From contig JAEDEY010000070.1 of the NCBI GenBank assembly GCA_016293065.1, positions 1-10,846 of the forward strand: 10,846 nt of DNA, written 5' to 3'. Of the stretch, positions 1 to 6,370 are shown in pieces. This DNA comes from Bacteroidales bacterium (GTDB taxonomy: Bacteria; Bacteroidota; Bacteroidia; Bacteroidales; UBA3663). The stretch's first letter is position 1, and every line of letters starts with the position of its first letter. The position numbers were made by a program, and so were the translations under genes. Below the pieces are notes generated by a model, which was not told the DNA's origin, searched no databases, and saw only the letters and a program-made list of their open reading frames with translations.

Positions 1-146
1 CTCTTTTTTATTCGTTGTTTTTGATCTCACATTTTCAATATATTTAGAATGATTCAATATTCTTGTTAAATTCTTTTCATAATGTAATCTTTATAGTTAA
101 ATAGATGCTAAATATTGGTTGAGATAATTAACTATTCTATATTTTA

Positions 147-178
147 TTTGGATATATCATAATTTTGTAGTAATTTTG
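147..178 (+). promoter_or_regulatory. Bacteroidetes-type promoter for bamD-rpoZ-DUF4293
   Basis: A TTTG box at 147-150 is followed after exactly 20 bases by TAATTTTG at 171-178, matching the TTTG / TAnnTTTG consensus used by the primary sigma factor of Bacteroidetes. The predicted transcript start is about 184-186, giving a leader of roughly 30 bases before the bamD ATG at 217. The surrounding 1-216 is strongly AT-rich, and I see no gene or structured RNA in it. The boxes and spacing are read directly; activity is inferred. Confidence 0.72.
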
Positions 179-216
179 CACTATTATTTTGGTTCTTACA
201 TAAAGAGCTTTGATTT

Positions 217-1038
217 ATGAAATTATATTTTTATTTTATATCTACAATATTGTATTTGTTTCTTTTTCCCTCTTGCGGAGAGTATGCAAGAGTCTTGAAA
301 AGTACCGATATTGATGAAAAATATGAATATGCTCAGATTTATTATAATCAGGGCAAATATTCAAGATCTATCACACTGCTTGATGATGTAGTGAGAATGT
401 ATAGTAGAGGTTCAGAAGATGCTGAAAATGCTCTTTATCTTCTTGCAATGAGTCATTTCAATATGAAAGATTATCTTTCGGCAGGAGAGTATTTTATTAG
501 ATATTGCAATACATATCCAAGAGGCTCAAAGGCGATGGAATGCCGGTTTAATCTAGCTTACGGTGATTATATGGATTCACCCGATGCAAGACTTGATCAA
601 AGCATTACAAATAAAGCTATTAGAGAATTAGATTCATTTGTAGAGTCATATCCGAGGTCTTCATTAGCCGATAGTGCTACAGCTATGAGATATGAACTTG
701 TCGATAAACTTTGTTACAAAGAATATTTGACAGCAACTCTGTACTTAAATCTCGGTACTTATATGGGTAACAATTACGAAGCAGCAGTTATTACTGCACG
801 TAATGCACAACGCGATTATCCTTATACAAAATATCGCGAAGATCTTGGATATGTCATTTTCAAGGCACGCTATGAGGCAGCAGAGTACAGTGTCGATGAT
901 AAGAAAGAAGACCGATTGAGAGAAGCGTATGATGAATACTATACATTCTCTACAGAATTCCCAGATGGCAAATATACCAAGGAGGTAAACAAGTTGTTTG
1001 AAAAGATTAATAAACAACTTGAAAAATATGAAGAATAA
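217..1038 (+). CDS. bamD: Outer membrane protein assembly factor BamD (lipoprotein)
   Basis: BamD is the essential lipoprotein of the BAM complex, which folds and inserts beta-barrel proteins into the outer membrane; it is anchored to the inner leaflet of the outer membrane and contacts BamA. The 273-residue product begins with a hydrophobic signal peptide (about residues 3-17) ending in a lipobox-like F-P-S-C, so Cys20 should be lipidated after signal peptidase II cleavage. The motif after the cysteine (GEY...VLKSTD, residues 21-31) is typical of Bacteroidetes BamD. The rest is helical with TPR-like repeats: about 34-62 (YYNQGKYSRSITLLDDV), 69-101 (ALYLLAMSHFNMKDY), a third around 129-150 and a fourth around 168-205. 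Length fits the family. The ATG lies about 30 bases after the predicted transcript start. It is first of a three-gene unit, 19 bases before rpoZ. The coding sequence is visibly more AT-rich than the genes after 3447. Confidence 0.93.
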   Translation: MKLYFYFISTILYLFLFPSCGEYARVLKSTDIDEKYEYAQIYYNQGKYSRSITLLDDVVRMYSRGSEDAENALYLLAMSHFNMKDYLSAGEYFIRYCNTYPRGSKAMECRFNLAYGDYMDSPDARLDQSITNKAIRELDSFVESYPRSSLADSATAMRYELVDKLCYKEYLTATLYLNLGTYMGNNYEAAVITARNAQRDYPYTKYREDLGYVIFKARYEAAEYSVDDKKEDRLREAYDEYYTFSTEFPDGKYTKEVNKLFEKINKQLEKYEE

Positions 1039-1057
1039 TAATTAATACATACATATT

Positions 1058-1408
1058 ATGGATTACAAAAAAACGAATGCACCATTGAATACTGTAACCC
1101 GTGACGTGATAGCACTTTGCGAGGATACAGGCAATATTTACGAAACAGTTGAAATCATTGCGCGTCGTGCAAATCAGATTGGCAGTGAAATGAAGCATGA
1201 TCTCGACAAGAAACTTCAAGAATTTGCGACTAATAATGATAATCTTGACGAGGTTTTTGAGAATAGAGAGCAAATAGAAATCTCAAAATATTATGAGAAA
1301 TTGCCAAAACCGACATTAATAGCAACGCAAGAATATGTTGAAGGAAACATTTATTGGCGATTGAATCAGTCGCAGCAGGATAATAAAAACCAGATTAATT
1401 TCCTTTGA
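1058..1408 (+). CDS. rpoZ: DNA-directed RNA polymerase omega subunit (Bacteroidetes Rpb6-like)
   Basis: The 116-residue protein belongs to the omega/Rpb6 family, which wraps the C-terminus of RNA polymerase beta' and helps enzyme assembly and stability. The visible hallmarks are those of the Bacteroidetes branch: TVTRD at residues 12-16, an omega-like helix around EIIARRANQIGSE (32-44, equivalent to the conserved R-A-x-Q segment), and the strongly conserved block NREQIEISKYYEKLP (69-83) followed by an ATQEYVEG segment (89-96). A polar tail (about 102-116) has no obvious function. It starts 19 bases after bamD and stops one base before the next gene, so the three genes should be co-transcribed. 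Adjacency to bamD is, from memory, common in Bacteroidetes. Bacteroidetes omega is divergent from the E. coli protein, so the assignment rests on this lineage-specific pattern. Confidence 0.92.
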   Translation: MDYKKTNAPLNTVTRDVIALCEDTGNIYETVEIIARRANQIGSEMKHDLDKKLQEFATNNDNLDEVFENREQIEISKYYEKLPKPTLIATQEYVEGNIYWRLNQSQQDNKNQINFL

Positions 1409-1409
1409 T

Positions 1410-1910
1410 ATGTTGCAACGTATTCAGACCGTTTATATGCTCGCGAGCACTATAGCGGTTCTAATGTTGTTTTTGTTCCCATTAGCAGTATTCGAAACAC
1501 GCGATGCTATTTTTGAACTCAATGCTTTTGGTTTATATAGTGTGACTCCAGAAGTGACAGTTGATGTAATGCAATGGGCTCTTCTGATTTTACTTCTTAT
1601 TATGTTGTTATTGCCTTTGGTGTCAATATTTATGTATAGGAAGCAGAAGTTACAGATGCGATTGCTCATATATGCATCAGTTTTGGATGTCTTTTTCTAC
1701 GTCTTTTTTTATGTCTTTGAGTTAGATGCCTGTGTAGATATTATTCTTCCTGTATTGCAATCTGCCGAATTGAAAGATAGTGTACGGCTCATTGCAATTA
1801 TTATGCCAGGATTGTCAATATTCGGCAATATCATGGCAATCAAGGGTGTGTGTTATGATATAGCTCTACTTGCATCTGCAGATAGACTTCGTTCTTCAAG
1901 AAAGAAATAA
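1410..1910 (+). CDS. DUF4293 family four-helix membrane protein
   Basis: This is an uncharacterised Bacteroidetes inner-membrane protein of 166 residues. It opens with the family hallmark MLQRIQTVYML, immediately leading into the first membrane segment (about 7-27). Further hydrophobic segments lie near 52-75, 85-104 and 126-146, giving a four-helix topology with a short soluble loop at about 28-50. The C-terminus (DIALLASADRLRSSRKK) is polar and basic and carries the ALLASADRLR pattern typical of the family. The ATG is one base after the rpoZ stop (TGA-T-ATG), so translation is probably coupled to rpoZ. Its own TAA stop sits inside the foot of the terminator hairpin. No enzymatic motif is visible and I cannot assign a function. 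Confidence 0.87.
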   Translation: MLQRIQTVYMLASTIAVLMLFLFPLAVFETRDAIFELNAFGLYSVTPEVTVDVMQWALLILLLIMLLLPLVSIFMYRKQKLQMRLLIYASVLDVFFYVFFYVFELDACVDIILPVLQSAELKDSVRLIAIIMPGLSIFGNIMAIKGVCYDIALLASADRLRSSRKK

Positions 1911-1962
1911 CAAAACAATACCGTCATTTATCATCGGATATATGACGGTATTGTTTTGTTAT
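1907..1962. terminator. Strong, probably bidirectional hairpin terminator between convergent genes
   Basis: Bases 1907-1927 pair perfectly with 1942-1962 (21 bp), and after a single T:T mismatch four more pairs (1929-1932 with 1937-1940) close a four-base loop. The left arm is A-rich and the right arm ends in TTGTTTTGTTAT, giving a U-rich 3' side for rightward RNA. For leftward RNA the 3' arm is equally U-rich and is followed by TTTCTTTCTTG. It lies between DUF4293 (+) and DUF2851 (-), so it can serve both. The DUF4293 stop codon (1908-1910) is part of the stem. The remaining 1963-2041 holds nothing I recognise and would form the DUF2851 3' untranslated region. Confidence 0.86.
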
Positions 1963-2041
1963 AGAGGTGTTGCATGGCCTCTCAAGTGAAAGCTCCCAAG
2001 CATTACGATGGACTTGATAGAACAATTTGCAGCCTAAAGTA

Positions 2042-3241
2042 TTATCTGTGATTGTGTTTCAAAAGCCAGCATCCTATCCTACATCTCATGCATCTGTGAG
2101 GCTCGCAATACTCCTTATACAGATGTAACATCGCTTGTGAGTCGAGTGCATTCTTTAGTGGTATTCCGCACGCAATCCAGTGATCCATGTATCTGTTTGA
2201 TTCTGCTGGTAGTTCTTCCAGCATACCGATTGATTTGTTGCACAGAGCCTCATCTTGTTGCCATTGTCCATAAGCCATAATTGTAGGAATCACGGCGTTG
2301 ATAATAATAGAGTTGACAGTAGAAATGCCAAGTACATTTGGTACAAAGAATATCTTCCTAATAGCTTTAATGTCACTACAGGCAATGACATCGGATAGCA
2401 AGTTTGGATGATGATTTATGATTGAAGCCAAAGCCTGTAGCCTAAACTTTGGGGATGCAATCGGACGAATTTTCGAAAATTTCCATGCACAATTACACAC
2501 AGGCGATAATCCGAACTTTGTACGAAGGAAGTTGTATTCATTGCTTGTTTCAATATTGTCAATCAGGTTAGCTTGTCCCAGCAGCAGAGCCTCAACTTGC
2601 CTTATGTTGTTGGCATGCTTTTGAAGAAATGCGTATGGTAACGAACGAGCTACCCTCTCACAACAGTCGCTGTTGATGCTTGTCCCAAGAGCGCGGCATA
2701 GCAACACATAAAAAGCCTCTGGCCAGCTTTTCTGCTTATTTTCGATTATATCTCTTACTCTGTTGACTTTGTTCAACATTCTTTGTATGGCCAAAGCCGT
2801 CTGCCAATCGTGAAGGATAATAGAAGGCACACGCCCCAAATCATTCTTGCAGTTGATAGCCGAAAAATTATTAATAAAGGATGATGTGAGGTTCTTGAAT
2901 TTTTCAAGTACCTCAGGAGGAATCTTCATGACTACAGTCTTAATGGTTTCGCCATCATGCAGTCTAATTTCCGTATCAGCTTGTAGCACTACATGAAGGA
3001 TGACGCTTTCATAAGCATTATCTTCATTATGGCGGTGCCTGAACCAATCGGACGATCGGACGTGCATTTCCACGTTGCCTGCCCATATTGTGTCGTTGAA
3101 GCGCACCTTTGCATTAAAAAAATCAGGGCCAGCGTCAATGTTTCTTACCCCAGGATTGATGATTTCAATTTCAGTGTTGTCTAAAGTTGAAATAGAATGG
3201 AACATTTTCTGTTGCCAAACATAATACATTAGTTCTTCCAT
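2042..3241 (-). CDS. DUF2851 family protein of unknown function
   Basis: The 399-residue product matches the Bacteroidetes-typical DUF2851 family, which has no established function. The N-terminal part carries the family signature: GVRNIDAGPDFFNAKV (31-46), GNVEMH (55-60), SSDWFRHRHNEDNAYES (63-79) and ILHVV (81-85), a dense set of Asp, Glu and His suggestive of an active or metal site. The middle (about 110-360) is helical without recognisable motifs. The C-terminus ends with a cysteine cluster, C379-x4-C384-x2-C387-x3-C391, with His382 among them. There is no signal peptide or membrane segment, so it is probably cytoplasmic. The ATG at 3241 gives the usual MEELMYYVWQ start. It is a single-gene leftward unit, convergent with DUF4293 and divergent from dapB. 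It appears complete, perhaps slightly shorter than relatives I recall. Confidence 0.92.
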   Translation of the reverse strand: MEELMYYVWQQKMFHSISTLDNTEIEIINPGVRNIDAGPDFFNAKVRFNDTIWAGNVEMHVRSSDWFRHRHNEDNAYESVILHVVLQADTEIRLHDGETIKTVVMKIPPEVLEKFKNLTSSFINNFSAINCKNDLGRVPSIILHDWQTALAIQRMLNKVNRVRDIIENKQKSWPEAFYVLLCRALGTSINSDCCERVARSLPYAFLQKHANNIRQVEALLLGQANLIDNIETSNEYNFLRTKFGLSPVCNCAWKFSKIRPIASPKFRLQALASIINHHPNLLSDVIACSDIKAIRKIFFVPNVLGISTVNSIIINAVIPTIMAYGQWQQDEALCNKSIGMLEELPAESNRYMDHWIACGIPLKNALDSQAMLHLYKEYCEPHRCMRCRIGCWLLKHNHR

Positions 3242-3273
3242 ATATGGTTACAAATTTGTGTGTATTTTTATGG

Positions 3274-3305
3274 CAAAGATAAGTGATTTGTTTCTATTTG
3301 GAAAA
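3274..3305 (-). promoter_or_regulatory. Candidate promoter for the DUF2851 gene
   Basis: Read on the minus strand, a TTTT box (3305-3302, three of four matches to TTTG) is followed after 20 bases by a perfect TATCTTTG box (3281-3274). This would start transcription around 3267, about 26 bases before the gene's ATG. A run of eight A on the minus strand (3322-3315) lies ten bases upstream and could act as an UP-like A-tract. The upstream box is imperfect, so confidence is moderate. Confidence 0.55.
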
Positions 3306-3340
3306 GATTGAGCCTTTTTTTTGCTATTCTAATTCTTTAA

Positions 3341-3372
3341 TTTGCATTTTTGTCTAATTTAGCATATCTTTG
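3341..3372 (+). promoter_or_regulatory. Bacteroidetes-type promoter for the dapB operon
   Basis: A perfect TTTG at 3341-3344 is followed after exactly 20 bases by TATCTTTG at 3365-3372. Transcription should start near 3379, leaving a leader of about 68 bases before the dapB ATG. It is the only good promoter I found upstream of the six rightward genes to the window end, so it probably drives most of them. Its -33 box is about 35 bases from that of the divergent DUF2851 promoter. Confidence 0.72.
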
Positions 3373-3380
3373 TCCCTATA

Positions 3381-3399
3381 CTTTGTGTAAAACACAAAG
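3381..3399 (+). promoter_or_regulatory. Perfect 8-bp hairpin at the 5' end of the dapB leader
   Basis: CTTTGTGT and ACACAAAG form a perfect 8-bp inverted repeat around an AAA loop. It begins within a few bases of the predicted transcript start (about 3379). It could be a 5'-terminal stabilising hairpin in the mRNA or an operator-like DNA palindrome over the start site. There is no U-run directly after it, so it is not a terminator. The repeat is seen directly; its role is inferred. Confidence 0.5.
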
Positions 3400-3407
3400 A
3401 AACATAT

Positions 3408-3449
3408 ATAATAACAATGTCAGTTTGACGCACAAAAATAATAACAATG
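3408..3449 (+). repeat. Duplicated 12-base start-codon context with a three-codon mini-ORF in the dapB leader
   Basis: ATAATAACAATG occurs at 3408-3419 and again at 3438-3449, exactly 30 bases apart. The second copy contains the dapB ATG (3447). The ATG of the first copy (3417) opens a mini-ORF of ATG TCA GTT followed by TGA, in the same frame as dapB. The spacing means a ribosome starting at the first site would stop 18 bases before the true start. Whether the first site is translated is unknown. Confidence 0.6.
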
Positions 3450-4235
3450 AAGATAGCTCTTATAGGTTATGGCAAGATGGGCCATATCATTGAAGAAATA
3501 GCAGTTGGCCGTGGACATGAGATTGTCTGTACGATCGACATCAATAATCTTGATGATTTTGGTAGTGACGCATTCCGATCTGCAGATGTGGCGATAGAGT
3601 TCACCACTCCAAAAACCGCTATTGGCAATATCACTAAGACACTCTCGGCAGGAGTGCCAATCGTAGTAGGCTCAACAGGATGGTACAAAGAGATGCCTAC
3701 GGTGAAAGCGGAAGTTGAGCGAACTAACGGCTCGCTGTTCTGGGCATCAAACTTTAGTATCGGCGTCAATATCTTTGTCGCAATGCAGAAGTACGTTGCA
3801 AAGATTATGAACAACTATCCGAATTATGATGTTTCGCTCGAAGAAACTCACCATATTCATAAACTTGACTCTCCGTCGGGAACAGCCATTACCATTGCAG
3901 AAGCCATTACCGATAATCTTGACCGCAAGGATCACTGGAAGGAAACTGCTTGTCTGTGGCTTAACGAAGACATGAGCGTCGATGTGGCAAAGAATGCAGA
4001 AGTAGCCACAACTTTTGCCTCGCACGATGACAATGAGCTCGAGGTGACAGCATTCAGAAGAGGCGAAGTCCCAGGCATTCACACTGTGGTTTATGACAGT
4101 GAGGTCGATACCATTACCATGACCCATTCTGCCAAGAGCCGCAGAGGCTTTGCTTTGGGAGCCGTCATCGCAGCCGAGTTTATGAGTGATGGAAAGAAAG
4201 GCGTATATACAATGACTGATTTGATGAAATTCTAA
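3447..4235 (+). CDS. dapB: 4-hydroxy-tetrahydrodipicolinate reductase
   Basis: DapB reduces 4-hydroxy-2,3,4,5-tetrahydrodipicolinate to tetrahydrodipicolinate with NAD(P)H, in the diaminopimelate/lysine pathway that feeds both protein and peptidoglycan. The N-terminal Rossmann domain shows G7-Y-G-K-M-G12, the cofactor-contacting EFTTP segment (51-55) and VVGSTGW (73-79). The catalytic region EETHHIHKLDSPSGTA (132-147) contains the expected HH-x-x-K arrangement (His135, His136, Lys139) and the SGTA substrate-binding turn. The C-terminal GFALGAVIAAEF segment is also typical. At 262 residues it is close to normal family length. The start is the ATG in the second copy of the leader repeat, giving the canonical short MKIALIG N-terminus. 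It is first in the rightward operon, with only four bases before lepB. The cytoplasmic location follows from the absence of any signal peptide. Confidence 0.97.
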   Translation: MKIALIGYGKMGHIIEEIAVGRGHEIVCTIDINNLDDFGSDAFRSADVAIEFTTPKTAIGNITKTLSAGVPIVVGSTGWYKEMPTVKAEVERTNGSLFWASNFSIGVNIFVAMQKYVAKIMNNYPNYDVSLEETHHIHKLDSPSGTAITIAEAITDNLDRKDHWKETACLWLNEDMSVDVAKNAEVATTFASHDDNELEVTAFRRGEVPGIHTVVYDSEVDTITMTHSAKSRRGFALGAVIAAEFMSDGKKGVYTMTDLMKF

Positions 4236-4239
4236 GATT

Positions 4240-5679
4240 ATGTCAGAAAACGAAAACAAGGAAAAGAGAGGTTTTGGCAGAAAGATGTCAGCATCCGATA
4301 TTACCAAATGCACAATCTGGGTAATATTGGTATTGTTGTTTGCCTTTTGGATGCAGTCATTTGTCCCATTGTTGGCTGTCCCTTTTGTTGTCGATCTTTA
4401 TTGGAGTCATTTCATCAAATGGGATTGGTGGAAATGCATCAAGAATGGATTCCTGCGTGGAGTGATGAGTTGGGTCGATGCCATTGTGTTTGCTCTCTGC
4501 GCGGTATGGGTTCTTCAGAGTTTCTTTTTCCAGAATTTCAAGATTCCAACCACTTCGCTTGAGAAGACCATGCTTGCAGGAGACTATCTCCTTGTCAGTA
4601 AGTATCACTATGGCCCACGCATTCCGATGACACCTTTTTATCTGCCTCTTTTCCAACATACCATATCGATCGGAGGTGTAGATTTTTGCAAGTCATACCT
4701 TGATGAGCCTAAGTTGCCTTATCGCCGTATGAAAGGACTGAAGGATGTCGAACGTTACGATATCGTAGTGTTTAACTATCCGAATGGTGATACAGTAGCA
4801 ACAAAACATCAAGACGACGACTACTATCGACTGAAGTTCCACTATGGAGTTAAGGCTCTGCATACCAATAAATCACAATATGGAGACATCATCTACCGAC
4901 CTGTTGACCGTCGTGAGAATTATGTGAAGCGCTGTGTTGGTTTGCCTGGTGACGAGCTGAAAATTGTCGGGGATGCCGTTTATATTAATGGTGCAAAAAT
5001 CGATGATCCCCGTTATGTTCAGCACAACTACTTCATTATTACCCAGCCTGGCAGCATGATTGCCGAACGTACATGGAAGAATCTGGGTGTATATAATTCC
5101 GACCTGTACGAAATCTCTAATCCTCAGGTCAGTCTGGCATTGGGGCTTGAGCCCGATAGTATAACTGGACAGACGAGCAAGATATACATGTCACCGCTCA
5201 CAGCAGAGATGAAGAGCAAGCTAAGTCAGCTCAAGAGTGTAAAAGAAATAACACAAGTACCAGCAGAGTTTTTCGGCAAAGACTACGTTTATCCGCTAAG
5301 TGAAAACAATGAATGGACTCGTTCAGACTATGGCCCTATATTCATTCCAAATCAAGGCTCTACCATCCCATTGACTCCAGAGAATATCGCCATTTATGAG
5401 CGGTGTATCAGAGTTTATGAAGGTAATGACTTTACCATTGAAGATGGCAAATGCTACCTCAATGGCAAGCCTGTGACCGAATATACGTTCAAAATGAACT
5501 ATTATTGGATGATGGGCGACAATCGTGACAACTCTGCCGATAGCCGCTACTGGGGCTTTGTCCCAGAAGACCATGTCGTCGGTACTCCAATAATGGTCTG
5601 GATGTCAATCGACAATGAGTCGGGAGAGTGGCGAAAAGACAGATTCTTTAAACGTGTCAGTTCAATCGGTAAGGAATAA
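4240..5679 (+). CDS. lepB: Signal peptidase I (long Bacteroidetes form)
   Basis: Signal peptidase I removes signal peptides from exported proteins at the periplasmic face of the inner membrane, using a Ser/Lys dyad. The N-terminus has hydrophobic segments near residues 24-38, 41-55 and 77-97. Right after these come KIPTTSLEKTM (101-111) with the nucleophile Ser106, YDIVVFNYPNGD (173-184), YVKRCVGLPGDEL (228-240) with the general base Lys230, and MGDNRDNSADSRYWGFVPEDH (425-445). All S26 boxes are therefore present. The residue after the catalytic serine is Leu where many bacteria have Met. At 479 residues it is much longer than minimal enzymes; most of the extra sequence is an insertion of about 185 residues between Lys230 and the last box, a feature I recall for Bacteroidetes LepB. 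It is four bases after dapB and its TAA overlaps the next ATG by one base. Confidence 0.96.
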   Translation: MSENENKEKRGFGRKMSASDITKCTIWVILVLLFAFWMQSFVPLLAVPFVVDLYWSHFIKWDWWKCIKNGFLRGVMSWVDAIVFALCAVWVLQSFFFQNFKIPTTSLEKTMLAGDYLLVSKYHYGPRIPMTPFYLPLFQHTISIGGVDFCKSYLDEPKLPYRRMKGLKDVERYDIVVFNYPNGDTVATKHQDDDYYRLKFHYGVKALHTNKSQYGDIIYRPVDRRENYVKRCVGLPGDELKIVGDAVYINGAKIDDPRYVQHNYFIITQPGSMIAERTWKNLGVYNSDLYEISNPQVSLALGLEPDSITGQTSKIYMSPLTAEMKSKLSQLKSVKEITQVPAEFFGKDYVYPLSENNEWTRSDYGPIFIPNQGSTIPLTPENIAIYERCIRVYEGNDFTIEDGKCYLNGKPVTEYTFKMNYYWMMGDNRDNSADSRYWGFVPEDHVVGTPIMVWMSIDNESGEWRKDRFFKRVSSIGKE

Positions 5680-6329
5680 TGGTTCTTCTGTCAACTGCAT
5701 ATTTCGCACCAGTCGCCTATTATTCGCTGCTGTTTCATGAGCCCGAAATCCTGATAGAGGCACATGAAAACTATAACAAGCAGTCCTATCGCAATCGCAT
5801 GTCCATTGGCACAGATCAGGGACCTCTCTCTCTCTCAGTAAATGTTGAGAAAGGCTATTCTGTCAAGTGCCCTATAAGTGAGATTCGGCTTAGTGGACAC
5901 GGAGATTGGCTTCATCAACATGAAATAGCATTGATGAGCAATTATGGCAACACTCCTTTTTATGACTATTATATCGATGATATTATCAAGATAATGATGT
6001 CGGAGGACACACTGTTTGCAATGAACGAAAGACTGCGTCAACATATTTGCACGTTGATAGGTTTTCAGCCGCAAGTCAAATTTACGTCAGAGTATGTGCC
6101 TGTTGGACAAGAAGGAGTCAGAGATTTGCGCAATACTCTCCATCCGAAGAAAGACATCTCGATCTCTGTGCCTGAATTTGTTCCCGTTCCATACTATCAG
6201 GTAGTAGGCCAAAAATATCCATTCATGCCCAATCTCAGTATTTTGGATTTGCTCTTCAATATGGGACCCGAGTCCATCTTTGTCTTGAGAGATAGTATTA
6301 ACAATAAGAAAAAGGTAAACAATGATTAA
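5679..6329 (+). CDS. WbqC-like family protein
   Basis: The 216-residue protein resembles the WbqC-like family, named after an O-antigen cluster gene but of unknown biochemical function. Visible family traits are LSTAYFAPVAYY (4-15), NYNKQSYRNRMSI (31-43), a Trp (77) followed by SNYGNTPFYDYY (87-98), and a C-terminal block around YYQVVGQKYPFMPNLSILDL (172-191) followed by FNMGPES. There is no signal peptide or membrane helix, so it is probably cytoplasmic. Its ATG overlaps the lepB stop (TAATG), which implies translational coupling. From memory, a WbqC gene next to lepB recurs in Bacteroidetes, which argues for a conserved house function rather than O-antigen synthesis alone. The last residues (NNKKKVNND) are basic and polar. 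The family assignment is fairly secure; the function is not known. Confidence 0.86.
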   Translation: MVLLSTAYFAPVAYYSLLFHEPEILIEAHENYNKQSYRNRMSIGTDQGPLSLSVNVEKGYSVKCPISEIRLSGHGDWLHQHEIALMSNYGNTPFYDYYIDDIIKIMMSEDTLFAMNERLRQHICTLIGFQPQVKFTSEYVPVGQEGVRDLRNTLHPKKDISISVPEFVPVPYYQVVGQKYPFMPNLSILDLLFNMGPESIFVLRDSINNKKKVNND

Positions 6330-6370
6330 TTAACAAAATATCATTGACAGTTAATAATTTTGCCAATATT

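Noticed and set aside
1..146. Possible small gene, RNA or operator in the AT-rich leader before bamD
   Set aside because: No plausible open frame, only an 8-base direct repeat (TTCAATAT) and a 5-bp inverted repeat, both expected by chance at this composition.
3315..3322. Run of eight T before the dapB promoter as an intrinsic terminator
   Set aside because: No stable hairpin precedes it on the plus strand; better explained as an A/T tract between divergent promoters.
3747..4313. A 188-residue open frame antisense to dapB and the start of lepB
   Set aside because: It lies opposite a strongly supported dapB, resembles no known protein, and the sense frame explains the codon pattern.
6355..6362. 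TAATTTTG box just before dxs as a separate promoter
   Set aside because: No TTTG lies 19-21 bases upstream, and transcription would start almost on the ATG; probably a chance match in AT-rich spacer.
6344..6370. An upstream TTG start for dxs adding nine residues
   Set aside because: The ATG at 6371 gives the expected N-terminus; the nine extra residues are unlike the family and TTG is the weaker start.
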